This document shows, piece by piece, positions 8,677-16,822 of a stretch of DNA of 64,000 bases. Both the position numbers and the translations under genes were made by a program. Location of the stretch: positions 1 to 64,000 of the forward strand of contig NZ_JBHTLM010000014.1 of assembly GCF_042678945.1 (NCBI RefSeq). Direction: 5' to 3'. Position 1 is the stretch's first letter; every line of letters starts with the position of its first letter. The notes beneath the pieces are model-generated. The model had not been told where the DNA came from. It did not search any database and saw only the letters and a program-made list of their open reading frames with translations. The DNA is from Fontibacillus puldeungensis. Its GTDB lineage: Bacteria > Bacillota > Bacilli > Paenibacillales > Paenibacillaceae.

Positions 8677-9195
8677 TTAACGAAGTGCAGCAACCAAAGC
8701 TTCTCCAAATTCCTTGGCACCCTGAGGGCCGTCTCCGGTGATAATATCATCATGGGCAACAACGTGCTTTTCAACATATTTCACATTGTTTTTGATCAAT
8801 TGATCCTTTTGTACATCAACAGGGTAACATGCAGCTTCACGACCTGAGAGCAAGCCTGTTTTTGCCACAGTTACAGCGCCGGCACAGATCCCTGTTACCA
8901 GCACTTTTTCATCATAGGCTTGTTTTAAGTAAGTTTGCAATTCTGCATTTTCCCATAAATGATCGTTTGTACCTGAACCGCCGATCACGGAAATAACGTC
9001 ATAATCTGTGGCTTTTGTATCCGTGAACTTCACTTCGGCAACTGCTTTACCTTGATAGTCGCCAATGATTTCTCCAGTGATCGTGCTGGCTATGGTAACT
9101 TTGACCCCGGCACTTTCTAATTCCTCTTTAGGTTGAAATAATTCGTCTTCGTTAAACCGTTCAGGTGGTATAATAAGTAATGCTTTTTTATTCAT
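8677..9195 (-). CDS. DJ-1/PfpI family protein
   Basis: A protein of about 172 residues of the DJ-1/PfpI class I glutamine-amidotransferase-like superfamily, which includes glyoxalases, deglycases and stress chaperones. The nucleophile elbow TGICAGAV carries the reactive cysteine (about residue 104), preceded by VIGGSGTNDHLW. The second of two adjacent ATG codons (9195) is chosen because AGGAGG is only 2 bp from the first. A 14-of-15 match to the Fur-family 7-1-7 operator overlaps its promoter, suggesting metal or oxidative control. It is divergent from an HxlR regulator gene. Confidence 0.88.
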   Translation of the reverse strand: MNKKALLIIPPERFNEDELFQPKEELESAGVKVTIASTITGEIIGDYQGKAVAEVKFTDTKATDYDVISVIGGSGTNDHLWENAELQTYLKQAYDEKVLVTGICAGAVTVAKTGLLSGREAACYPVDVQKDQLIKNNVKYVEKHVVAHDDIITGDGPQGAKEFGEALVAALR

Positions 9196-9209
9196 CATGT
9201 CCTCCTAAT

Positions 9210-9224
9210 TAATAATGATTATCA
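9210..9224 (-). promoter_or_regulatory. Fur-family operator (7-1-7) at the DJ-1 gene promoter
   Basis: TAATAATGATTATCA matches 14 of 15 positions of the Fur consensus TGATAATNATTATCA and 13 of 15 of the PerR box. It lies directly downstream of a minus-strand promoter (TTCATA, 17 bp, TATAAT near 9235-9263) and just before the ribosome binding site, so binding would block transcription. Which Fur-family protein binds cannot be decided. Confidence 0.65.
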
Positions 9225-9319
9225 CTATGTTAATTATACAGTGCTCTATCTGGATTATGAAGAATGCACTTTTTTGAACGGAGGTTACTTGGAAGTAACT
9301 AATAAGGAGAGATTATTGC

Positions 9320-9694
9320 ATGGCCGAGACGCTAAGAGACGAAATAAAGAAAAAGATCATAAATGGAGATTTCAACTGTGAAAAGGAATACACTTTATCG
9401 GTCATCAGCGGCAAGTGGAAGGTTGTTATTTTATGGCATTTAGGTGTTGAGGGACCCCATCGATTTAGTGAGCTTCAACGGCTCTTTCCAAAAATATCCC
9501 ACAAAATATTAACGAACCAGCTACGTGAATTAATCGAGGATGGCATTGTCCACCGCGAAGTAATCCCTGAAGTCCCACCCAAGGTCGAATATTCGATGAC
9601 AGAGCTGGGAATGACACTGCTCCCCCTCATTCAGATGATGTATGATTGGGGAAAACAACGTATGGATCAATTTAAAAGAGAGCTTGAATTGTAA
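9320..9694 (+). CDS. HxlR-family winged-helix transcriptional regulator
   Basis: A 124-residue HxlR-type regulator. Residues 15-110 form the winged helix: the family start CEKEYTLSVISGKWKVVILW, then HRFSELQRLFPKISHKIL and the wing REVIPEVPPKVEYSMTELG. An N-terminal cysteine (about residue 18) sits where some HxlR proteins sense electrophiles or oxidants. AAGGAGAG precedes the ATG. It diverges from the DJ-1 family gene across 120 bp and probably regulates that promoter region. The inducer is unknown. Confidence 0.9.
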   Translation: MAETLRDEIKKKIINGDFNCEKEYTLSVISGKWKVVILWHLGVEGPHRFSELQRLFPKISHKILTNQLRELIEDGIVHREVIPEVPPKVEYSMTELGMTLLPLIQMMYDWGKQRMDQFKRELEL

Positions 9695-9733
9695 AAATGG
9701 AAGCTGTAATGCTTCCTTCCTCCTTACCAAACG

Positions 9734-10105
9734 TTATCTCTCTACAAGATAGCTGTTCATCAGATCCATATGATCAGATTCGACCACGATAGCTGTCATG
9801 CCAAGCTCAGTCCTGATCTCATGCCACTCTCCAGCTTCCCATACAGCCAGTTCTCCAGCTTTGATATTCTTAATAACGTTTTCCTTACCAGTCACCAAGC
9901 CCTCACCAGACACAACTAAAAACAGCTGAGGAACCGCCGCTTCATGCCCTCCAATAATGCCTTGTTCAGAAAGATGGATACATCCGATTTGAATGACATC
10001 AATTTGTTTTTCAAGCATTCGAATAATTGGTGTCATCACTACATTTTGGCTGTCAAAGCGATCTACTGGCTTCCCATGCTCTTTGCCGTAACTGTATATT
10101 TTCAA
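9734..10105 (-). CDS. Cupin-domain protein
   Basis: A 123-residue single-cupin protein. The second half has the beta-barrel signature: GGHEAAVPQLFLVVSGEG, then IKAGELAVWEAGEWHEIRTE, where the histidines and glutamates would hold a metal. The start is TTG at 10105, since no ATG in frame fits and AGGA lies 11 bp upstream. It follows a damaged small membrane-protein frame on the same strand with only 13 bp between. Cupins of this size may bind small ligands or be enzymes; nothing here decides the role. Confidence 0.8.
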   Translation of the reverse strand: MKIYSYGKEHGKPVDRFDSQNVVMTPIIRMLEKQIDVIQIGCIHLSEQGIIGGHEAAVPQLFLVVSGEGLVTGKENVIKNIKAGELAVWEAGEWHEIRTELGMTAIVVESDHMDLMNSYLVER

Positions 10106-10118
10106 TATGCATCACATC

Positions 10119-10391
10119 CTAAACTAATAGATAGGCTAACACTTCCCCAAAAACCAAAGTCGTCAATGTAACGATGTAGTTTTTAGTTCCCTTGAGATAC
10201 CTCCAATCGAGGAACGCCTAAAAACCAATGGCAGCTAGTATAATCCTGCCCCAGATCGCAGTCTTCTTTCCCTCCTCGGGAAGCTCCGGTCTACCAAGTC
10301 CAACTGTCCATATTCTCAGTATCAGGTTAAAAAAAACGGTAAGCAAAAGGACGATGTTGATCGAAAACATAACTCCCGTCGCATCACTCAC
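10119..10391 (-). pseudogene. Small membrane protein frame interrupted by an in-frame TAG
   Basis: A minus-strand frame beginning at a GTG at 10391 (or ATG 10370) reads through a hydrophobic segment (SINIVLLLTVFFNLILRIW), a polar linker (GRPELPEEGKK) and a second segment (GRIILAAIGF). It hits TAG at 10218-10220, then continues in the same frame for 32 more codons, including the hydrophobic TLTTLVFGEVLAYLLV, before a second TAG at 10119-10121. The pattern suggests a three-helix protein of about 90 residues broken by a nonsense mutation. The family is not recognised. AAAGGAG lies at the start region, with imperfect spacing. Confidence 0.35.
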
Positions 10392-10483
10392 TCCTTTCCT
10401 CTTGCTAATAACGATAGCTACAATGTCCGATCTGCGCTAAAGAATCTAGATGATCTTATTTGGCCGAAACCACATGGTTTTCT

Positions 10484-10623
10484 ATTCTAACGAATCCATA
10501 CATTCTTATTTGCTCAAAAAATACAATAAAATCGTACTTAACCACTAAATAGCGCTACCTGAGTTCGTTAGAATCGGAAACTGGACATCTTCATACAAAT
10601 AACGTGGCTCAGGTTCGTTAGAC
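10484..10623. repeat. Short inverted and direct repeats upstream of the SdhB terminator
   Basis: ATTCTAACGAATCC (10484-10497) is inverted relative to GAGTTCGTTAGAATC (10561-10575), and a third copy, AGGTTCGTTAGAC, lies at 10611-10623. The second and third copies are 50 bp apart in direct orientation. No coding frame is seen in 10440-10652. It could be another dispersed intergenic element, but only this one instance was noticed. Confidence 0.4.
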
Positions 10624-10652
10624 TCTCCTATTAGCACTGGCCCAAACTGAAC

Positions 10653-10686
10653 AAAAGGACCGAACGACATTCGCCCGGTCCCTTAT
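10653..10686 (-). terminator. Terminator of the sdhCAB operon
   Basis: GGACCG and CGGTCC arms around a 13-base loop. On the minus strand the hairpin is followed by TTTTG, 14 bp after the SdhB stop. Confidence 0.7.
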
Positions 10687-10699
10687 ATAAAATGTTCAA

Positions 10700-11470
10700 T
10701 TACACACCCAACCAGCGTTTAAACATATGCTTTGTAGTCGCTTTGTTCATCTCCGCGATCGAGGTGGTCAGCGGGATGCCTTTCGGGCAAGCACGAACGC
10801 AGTTTTGTGAGTTCCCGCAGCCCTCAATACCTCCGTCCTCCATCAAGGCTTCGATCCGTTCGTCCGCATTCATTTCACCAGTTGGATGAGCATTAAATAA
10901 ACGCACCTGAGAAATTGGCGCTGGCCCGATAAAATTGGTCTTCTCGTTGACGTTCGGGCAAGCTTCCAGGCAGACGCCGCAGGTCATGCATTTGGACAAT
11001 TCATATGCCCATTGGCGTTTTTTCTCCGACATGCGTGGCCCTGGCCCCAAGTCATAAGTACCGTCAATCGGGATCCAAGCCTTGACCCGCTTGAGTGCAT
11101 TAAACATTCGACTGCGATCAATAACGAGGTCGCGAACAACCGGGAAGGTTCTCATCGGTTCAATGCGAATAGGCTGCTCCAGATTATCAATCAGTGCCGC
11201 ACAAGCCTGACGCGGTTTGCCGTTAATGACCATGGAGCACGCGCCGCAAACCTCCTCCAGACAGTTCGATTCCCAGCACACTGGAGCAGTATGCTCGCCC
11301 TTCATGTTTACTGGATTGCGCTGAATCTCCATCAACGCGCTAATGACGTTCATACCGGGGCGATAGTTCAGCTCAAACTCTTCCGTATAGGGTGCGGACT
11401 TCGGATCATCTTGGCGCGTAATGATGAATTTTACTTTTTTGGCCGCAACTTGAGTTTCCGCCATTGCCAT
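10700..11470 (-). CDS. sdhB: Succinate dehydrogenase iron-sulfur subunit
   Basis: A 256-residue electron-transfer subunit of succinate:menaquinone oxidoreductase (complex II), on the cytoplasmic face of the membrane. The N-terminal ferredoxin domain has the 2Fe-2S cysteines in CWESNCLEEVCGACSM plus a later cysteine in RQACAAL. The C-terminal domain carries CMTCGVCLEACP and NCVRACPKGIP for the 4Fe-4S and 3Fe-4S clusters. GGAGGG precedes the ATG. It is the last gene of sdhC-sdhA-sdhB, 12 bp after sdhA, and is followed by a terminator. The length is normal for the Bacillus-type enzyme. Confidence 0.97.
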   Translation of the reverse strand: MAMAETQVAAKKVKFIITRQDDPKSAPYTEEFELNYRPGMNVISALMEIQRNPVNMKGEHTAPVCWESNCLEEVCGACSMVINGKPRQACAALIDNLEQPIRIEPMRTFPVVRDLVIDRSRMFNALKRVKAWIPIDGTYDLGPGPRMSEKKRQWAYELSKCMTCGVCLEACPNVNEKTNFIGPAPISQVRLFNAHPTGEMNADERIEALMEDGGIEGCGNSQNCVRACPKGIPLTTSIAEMNKATTKHMFKRWLGV

Positions 11471-11482
11471 AGCTTTTCCCTC

Positions 11483-13228
11483 CTATTTATCCTTCGAATA
11501 GTCGCGAATGCGCGGCGGGATCAGAGAGACGTCCACATCTTCATAGGAAATTTGCGGTCCGTCAGGCGTCCATGTCGCTTTCGTTGTTTTCAAAAATTCC
11601 TCATCGTTCCGTTTCGGGAAGTCCGGCTTGTAGTGAGCTCCCCGGCTTTCATTCCGCAGCAGTGCTCCAAGCGTCATCGCCTCTGCCAGCTCAAGCATGT
11701 TCCAAAGCTGACGAGTAAATGCTGCACCTGAATTGTTCCAGCGCGACGTATCGTTAATGTTGATTTTTTTGTAGCGCTGCTTCAATTCTTTAATTTTGTT
11801 GATGGTCGCCTCAAGCTTGTTATTATAACGAACAACCGTCATATTGGCGGTCATGCACTCGCCAAGCTCCTTATGAATCACATAGGCGTTTTCGGAGCCG
11901 TTCATGGCTAGGATACCTTCATATTTCGCCTCTTGCGCTTTACGATAGCCTTCAAACACAGCCGGACTTACGTCCTCAGCCGACTTCTTCAACCCGTGGA
12001 TGTATTCCACCGCTTTCGGTCCGGATACCATTCCGCCGTAGATGGCGGAGACGAGTGAATTGGCGCCAAGCCGGTTGGCACCATGGTATTGATATTCGCA
12101 TTCACCTGCTGCAAATAGGCCAGGAATACTCGTCATTTGATTGTAATCAACCCACATGCCGCCCATAGAGTAATGAACCGCCGGGAAGATTTTCATCGGT
12201 ATTTTACGAGGGTCGTCGCCCATGAATTTTTCATAAATTTCAATAATACCACCAAGCTTAACGTCAAGTTCCTTTGGATCCTTATGGGACAGATCGAGAT
12301 AAACCATGTTCTCCCCATTAATGCCGAGCTTCATATCAACGCAAACATGGAAAATTTCCCGTGTCGCAATATCCCGAGGTACGAGGTTGCCGTAAGCCGG
12401 ATACTTCTCTTCCAGGAAGTACCACGGTTTGCCGTCCTTATAGGTCCAAATCCGACCGCCTTCCCCGCGTGCCGATTCTGACATGAGTCGCAGCTTATCA
12501 TCTCCCGGAATCGCCGTGGGGTGAATTTGAATGAACTCGCCATTGGCATAATGCACGCCTTGTTGATACACCGCGCTAGCTGCGGTGCCTGTATTGATCA
12601 CCGAGTTTGTTGTTTTGCCGAAAATAATCCCGGGACCACCTGTTGCCAAAATTACCGCGTCGGCAGCAAAAGTTACGATTTCCATCGAACGCAGGTTTTG
12701 AGCGCAAATACCGCGGCATACTCCTTCGTCATCCAGCACGACGGAGAGGAATTCCCAGTTTTCGTACTTCGTAACGAGACCTGCTGCCTCATGACGGCGA
12801 ACCTGCTCATCGAGCGCATACAGCAGCTGTTGTCCTGTCGTTGCACCGGCAAAAGCGGTCCGGTGATGTTTCGTTCCGCCGAACCGGCGAAAATCAAGCA
12901 GACCTTCCGGCGTACGGTTAAACATAACGCCCATCCGGTCCATCAGGTGGATGATTCCCGGCGCAGCCTCGCACATCGCCTTGACCGGCGGCTGGTTAGC
13001 GAGGAAATCTCCGCCGTAGACGGTATCATCAAAGTGCTCCCAAGGGGAATCCCCTTCGCCTTTGGTGTTAACCGCACCGTTAATGCCGCCCTGTGCACAC
13101 ACGGAGTGGGAGCGTTTTACCGGAACGAGCGAGAACAATTGAACCGGCACGCCCGCTTCCGCCGATTTAATCGTAGCCATCAGCCCGGCCAGACCACCGC
13201 CAACAACAATTAAGCTTTGTTTAGCCAT
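11483..13228 (-). CDS. sdhA: Succinate dehydrogenase flavoprotein subunit
   Basis: The 581-residue catalytic subunit, which oxidises succinate to fumarate with covalently bound FAD. The FAD-binding dinucleotide fold is VVGGGLAGLMA (residues 7-17). The histidine in RSHSVCAQGGINGA is the usual site of flavin attachment. The HPTA motif and RGEGGR (about 240-270) belong to the dicarboxylate site, and RLGANSLVSAIYGG is also conserved. AGGAG precedes the ATG. A 63-bp tandem repeat fills the gap between it and sdhC. It works with SdhB and the membrane anchor SdhC. Confidence 0.97.
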   Translation of the reverse strand: MAKQSLIVVGGGLAGLMATIKSAEAGVPVQLFSLVPVKRSHSVCAQGGINGAVNTKGEGDSPWEHFDDTVYGGDFLANQPPVKAMCEAAPGIIHLMDRMGVMFNRTPEGLLDFRRFGGTKHHRTAFAGATTGQQLLYALDEQVRRHEAAGLVTKYENWEFLSVVLDDEGVCRGICAQNLRSMEIVTFAADAVILATGGPGIIFGKTTNSVINTGTAASAVYQQGVHYANGEFIQIHPTAIPGDDKLRLMSESARGEGGRIWTYKDGKPWYFLEEKYPAYGNLVPRDIATREIFHVCVDMKLGINGENMVYLDLSHKDPKELDVKLGGIIEIYEKFMGDDPRKIPMKIFPAVHYSMGGMWVDYNQMTSIPGLFAAGECEYQYHGANRLGANSLVSAIYGGMVSGPKAVEYIHGLKKSAEDVSPAVFEGYRKAQEAKYEGILAMNGSENAYVIHKELGECMTANMTVVRYNNKLEATINKIKELKQRYKKININDTSRWNNSGAAFTRQLWNMLELAEAMTLGALLRNESRGAHYKPDFPKRNDEEFLKTTKATWTPDGPQISYEDVDVSLIPPRIRDYSKDK

Positions 13229-13244
13229 GTTTTCAACTCCTAAA

Positions 13245-13452
13245 AGTTTTGTGAGCGTTACTTCTATGAACTACTTCGAACAAAACTTACTTCGTAAGCA
13301 TTCACTTAGTTTTGTGAGCATTACTTCTACGAACTACTTCGAACAAAACTTGCTTCGTAAGCATTCACTTAGTTTTGTGAGCATTACTTCTACGAACTAC
13401 TTCGAACAAAACTTGCTTCGTAAGCATTCACTTAGTTTTGTGAGCGTTACTT
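13245..13452 (-). repeat. Tandem repeat of 63 bp inside the sdh operon
   Basis: Three copies (13245-13307, 13308-13370, 13371-13433) and a 19-bp partial fourth fill the 259-bp gap between sdhC and sdhA. Copies 2 and 3 look identical; copy 1 differs at a few positions. Each unit contains the perfect inverted pair AGTTTTGT and ACAAAACT 27 bp apart, plus a near-inverted CTTCTACGAA/TTCGTAAG, so each can fold as RNA in the sdhCAB transcript. Confidence 0.9.
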
Positions 13453-13487
13453 TTTCTCTTAAATATCCATTCTACTTATGGCATTTC

Positions 13488-14159
13488 TTAGGCTATAAAT
13501 GCCTTTACCGTTTGCAGCATAGCCGTTCCCTCAGCCTGGAATTCTGTGCTACGGAAGGTGAAAAGCGACCATACAAACATAATCGATACGATCGTGAACA
13601 AGCCCATGCAAATGAAGGAAGACACGCGCTGTGCCCGCGGTCCAACAGTGATGCCCCAGCTTACCATAAACGACCATAATCCATTCGAGAAGTGGAATGC
13701 TGCAGAGACAACCCCGATTAAATAAAGTGCGAAAAATACCGGCTGATTGACGATATCATGCATCACCGCGCCAAGCTCTTCATGAGTGACATTGCCTAAT
13801 GCCACTTGAATACGGGTCTCATACACATGCCAAATGACAAAGACAAATGCAATACCCCCGGTAACCCGCTGTAGCAAATACCGAAGGTTTCGTTCCGTCT
13901 GAAACCGGCCATTGTTCGGCTTTGCTTGGAAGGCGATATACAATCCATAGACGCCATGATATAAAAGAGGCAGCCATATCCCGAAAATCTCCAACACTAG
14001 TACTAGTGGAAGGCTATTTAAAAATGCTACGCTATCCTTAAACCCTTGGCTTCCGCCCTCCACGGCTGAAAAGTTGGTAATCATGTGCTCCAGAATAAAA
14101 AATCCCAGCGGAATGACACCCAAAAGCGAATGCAGTTTTCTGGAATAAAACCCTTTCAT
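13488..14159 (-). CDS. sdhC: Succinate dehydrogenase cytochrome b558 subunit
   Basis: The 223-residue membrane anchor of complex II, with five hydrophobic segments as in the Bacillus single-subunit, di-heme type. Histidines that could ligate the two b hemes lie in YSRKLHSLLG (residue 10), FILEHMIT (about 25), VIWHVYE (about 105) and AAFHFSNGLW (about 150). It hands electrons from SdhB to menaquinone. AAAGGGG precedes the ATG. It is the first gene of the operon; the 298-bp region upstream separates it from a divergent LysR regulator gene, which may control it. Confidence 0.95.
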   Translation of the reverse strand: MKGFYSRKLHSLLGVIPLGFFILEHMITNFSAVEGGSQGFKDSVAFLNSLPLVLVLEIFGIWLPLLYHGVYGLYIAFQAKPNNGRFQTERNLRYLLQRVTGGIAFVFVIWHVYETRIQVALGNVTHEELGAVMHDIVNQPVFFALYLIGVVSAAFHFSNGLWSFMVSWGITVGPRAQRVSSFICMGLFTIVSIMFVWSLFTFRSTEFQAEGTAMLQTVKAFIA

Positions 14160-14457
14160 AAGTGCATGTACCCCTTTCTCGTTTCCAACTTTCGTTCGAT
14201 AATTAGCTATATTTCGTCACCAATCGACCGTCTGACTGCACGAAATAATATGACATACCTTACAGCCAGGTCGCCTTTTTGCCATGTTACAAACGTAACA
14301 TGTGAACATCCTGTGTCGCTTTTCATGTTACTCCTTTTTAGCTTATAATGGAATTGCAATATATTTATTAACACTTATAACAAATTAACATAAGCGGACA
14401 GCTAGACGCGGTAGGTCGAGGCACATTTCTCTTATTCCGAAAAGGGGGCTCTCTTAA

Positions 14458-15360
14458 ATGCTAGAAGAACTGCTGGTATTTACGACCGTAGTTGAGCAAT
14501 CCAGTTTGAACAAAGCGTCCAAGCTGCTCAATCTGTCCCAGCCAGCCTTATCCCGAAAAATAGCCAAACTTGAAGAAGAATGGGGTGTTTCCCTCTTCCA
14601 CAGAAAAGGTAAACGTCTTGAATTGACCCGGGTCGGTCAAGAAGCATATATGTATGCACTCGAGCAGCGTCAGAGGCATCAAAGCTTTCTCCAAGCTGTC
14701 TCCCGCTTCAAAGCAGCCGAACGAAGCGTAGTTACCCTCGGCGCCAGCCTTACAACCATTCAGACAACATTGCCCCCGCTCGTTACGGCGCTGATGGATA
14801 AATTCCCCGACATTGAGGTCAAGCTAGTTACCGGAAAAACGCACGAAATTGTCTCGCATGTTCGGGATAAAAAAGTTGATATCGGAGTCATTGCCTCTTC
14901 CATAAGTGAAACAGGGCTTAAGTGTTTTCCTCTTTTTCAAGATCATTTGGAGCTCGTAGTGCCGCGTGGTCATGAGCTTGCAGGCAGCAACCATGCGGAA
15001 ATGGAAAATTTGAACGGGCGCTCGATGATCATCTTTTCGAAAGGAACGTGGTATCGTAAGCTTATCGACGACCTTTTTGGAAGATATAGCGTTATGCCGG
15101 ACATCCGTATGGAGATCGATTCTTTTGAAGCGATCGTCCGTTTGCTGCCAACCTGCAAAGCAGCCGCACTGCTTCCAAGATCCTACTTACGAAAGCCACT
15201 GCTGCGCGATAATGGATTGGTGACCGTACCCATGCAAGAGTTGGAGCAGACGCGAAGAGAAACCTGCCTCATTTATGCTGACAGATCAGAGCTTACGCTT
15301 GAAACGAAAGAATGGATTTCCCATATCCGAGAAAGTTTGATTAAGGAGCTGTCGATGTGA
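14458..15360 (+). CDS. LysR-family transcriptional regulator
   Basis: A 300-residue LysR-type regulator. The N-terminal winged helix (1-60) has the typical ELLVFTTVVEQSSLNKASKLLNLS run in overlapping pieces, with LSQPALSRKIAKLEEE as recognition helix. Residues 90-295 form the periplasmic-binding-protein-like effector domain. It is divergent from sdhCAB, so an effect on succinate dehydrogenase expression is plausible; in Bacillus the LysR protein CcpC controls citrate-cycle genes, but this is inference by position. A possible promoter is TTGCAA (14354-14359), 16 bp, TATAAC (14376-14381). AAAGGGGG lies before the ATG. Confidence 0.9.
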   Translation: MLEELLVFTTVVEQSSLNKASKLLNLSQPALSRKIAKLEEEWGVSLFHRKGKRLELTRVGQEAYMYALEQRQRHQSFLQAVSRFKAAERSVVTLGASLTTIQTTLPPLVTALMDKFPDIEVKLVTGKTHEIVSHVRDKKVDIGVIASSISETGLKCFPLFQDHLELVVPRGHELAGSNHAEMENLNGRSMIIFSKGTWYRKLIDDLFGRYSVMPDIRMEIDSFEAIVRLLPTCKAAALLPRSYLRKPLLRDNGLVTVPMQELEQTRRETCLIYADRSELTLETKEWISHIRESLIKELSM

Positions 15361-15457
15361 GCATCACGTAGAAACGATACACCCCCGACTTCAAGGCGTA
15401 AGAAGTAGTGTGTCTAGCGGGTATTCAATAGTTTTAGTTTCAAGTCATAAAACAAGA

Positions 15458-15502
15458 AAGAACCTGACGGAATATTCAATTCTCCGCTAGGTTCTTCTGT
15501 TC
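15458..15502 (+). terminator. Terminator after the LysR gene
   Basis: AAAGAACCT and AGGTTCTT form the stem, extended by an inner GACGGA/TCCGCT pairing. T-rich sequence follows. Confidence 0.65.
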
Positions 15503-15527
15503 TTCTATATGTAAATCGAGCATCTGC

Positions 15528-15573
15528 AAAAAACAGCTGCAGCAAGCCTCAACGCTTCGCTGCAACTGTTTTT
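15528..15573 (-). terminator. Terminator overlapping the end of the antiporter gene
   Basis: AAAAACAGCTGCAGC pairs with GCTGCAACTGTTTTT. The right arm lies within the last codons of the antiporter gene; on the minus strand the hairpin ends in TTTTT. Confidence 0.65.
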
Positions 15574-16793
15574 ATTTCCAAACCGAGTTTTCTTGCAACC
15601 CAGCCGGTTGTGCTGGCCTGAATAACAATTGTCAGCATAATCGCCATAAAGGCGATCGCTGTAATGATATTGGCGTTAGCGATACCCATTCCTGCGATCA
15701 TACCTGATAACGCTGCAGGAATAACTCCAGTCTCGCGTACCCAGCACATGAACAACAGTTCTCGCCATGTCCATTTCACCTTGCGGTCCGGCCAAGCGCA
15801 CAGCAAAATCGTAAGCGGCCGGGCGACGAACATCAATACGAGCACGGCTCCGAGACTTTGCCAGAAATACTGTCCAAGCGTTCCAAAATTCACTTGACTG
15901 CCGAGCAGAACGAAGATCAGCATCCGCATCATCACCGTCATATTCTCGGCGAACGAGCTGATTTCAAGGTGATTCTCCTTCAGGGAAAGTCCAAATGTCT
16001 CAGCATTTCCCCAAATCACACCAGCCACAAAAGTCGCCATAAATCCGCTGACATGGAGCAAATCCCCGATCAGGTAGGAAGACAAAGCGCAAACAATCAT
16101 CACGATGGTCGCGTAATCGCGTAAAAATCCGTGACGGGCATGTCCGGCAAAAAAGGTTAAAATCCCCGCAATCACAATCCCGGTGAGAATCCCGCCAAGC
16201 GCCGTTTTTAGAAAATCACCCGTCATCGCCCCAAAATCCAGCGAGCCTCCTCCTACCACTGCAGCCAGCAGAGCGAAGGTCAAGATCGATCCGGTAGCGT
16301 CGTTGAAAGCCGACTCACTTTCCACGGTTTCGCGTACCTGCTCCTTGATTTTAACTTGTTTAAACACCGGAATAATCGATGCGGGGTCTGTCGAAGCAAT
16401 AACCGCAGCAGCAAGAAAGGAAAAGATCCAATCCACGCCAAACAAAAAGTGAACTCCGGCACCGACAACTAACGTTGAGATCAGCACCCCGGGCACACTA
16501 AGCAGCGATAGCGTAATCCACACTTTACGCAGCCCGCTAAGCCGTAAATTCCGGCCGCCATCAAACAAAATCAGTGCAGAACCAACGGTTAAAATCAATT
16601 GGTTGATGAGGGAGCCGCTGGATTCGTGAATTAGATTCAGACCAGGTCCCAGCAGCATCCCAACAGCAATATATACCGCCACATCGGGAAGCTTCAGCTT
16701 GCTGGCCAGCTTGCCGGACACCATCCCGACACTTATGACAAACAATACTAGTATTAAAAAGTGATGAATCGAGTCTGTTACAGACGATTCCAT
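15549..16793 (-). CDS. Cation:proton antiporter, CPA1/CPA2 type
   Basis: A 414-residue integral membrane protein with about 12 hydrophobic segments of the Na+/H+ exchanger domain. The ion-binding helix is seen as AAVIASTDPASIIPV (about residues 125-140), and SESAFNDATGSILTF (about 158-172) carries the conserved acidic residue. The ATG at 16793 is preferred to a GTG at 16820 because GGAGTG lies 8 bp before it. It follows ktrA on the same strand by about 30 bp and so shares its transcript. A K+ or Na+/H+ exchange role fits, but the ion is not fixed by sequence. Confidence 0.87.
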   Translation of the reverse strand: MESSVTDSIHHFLILVLFVISVGMVSGKLASKLKLPDVAVYIAVGMLLGPGLNLIHESSGSLINQLILTVGSALILFDGGRNLRLSGLRKVWITLSLLSVPGVLISTLVVGAGVHFLFGVDWIFSFLAAAVIASTDPASIIPVFKQVKIKEQVRETVESESAFNDATGSILTFALLAAVVGGGSLDFGAMTGDFLKTALGGILTGIVIAGILTFFAGHARHGFLRDYATIVMIVCALSSYLIGDLLHVSGFMATFVAGVIWGNAETFGLSLKENHLEISSFAENMTVMMRMLIFVLLGSQVNFGTLGQYFWQSLGAVLVLMFVARPLTILLCAWPDRKVKWTWRELLFMCWVRETGVIPAALSGMIAGMGIANANIITAIAFMAIMLTIVIQASTTGWVARKLGLEIKTVAAKR

Positions 16794-16822
16794 TGATGTC
16801 ACACTCCAACTGTTGGTCACTG

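Noticed and set aside
13245..13452. Possible CRISPR array
   Set aside because: The copies are directly adjacent with no spacers, and no cas genes are near.
13227..13679. Plus-strand frame with repeated peptide NYFEQNLLRKHSL
   Set aside because: It arises from the 63-bp tandem repeat, whose length is divisible by three, and runs antisense into sdhC. It has no ribosome binding site and the gap belongs to the sdh transcript.
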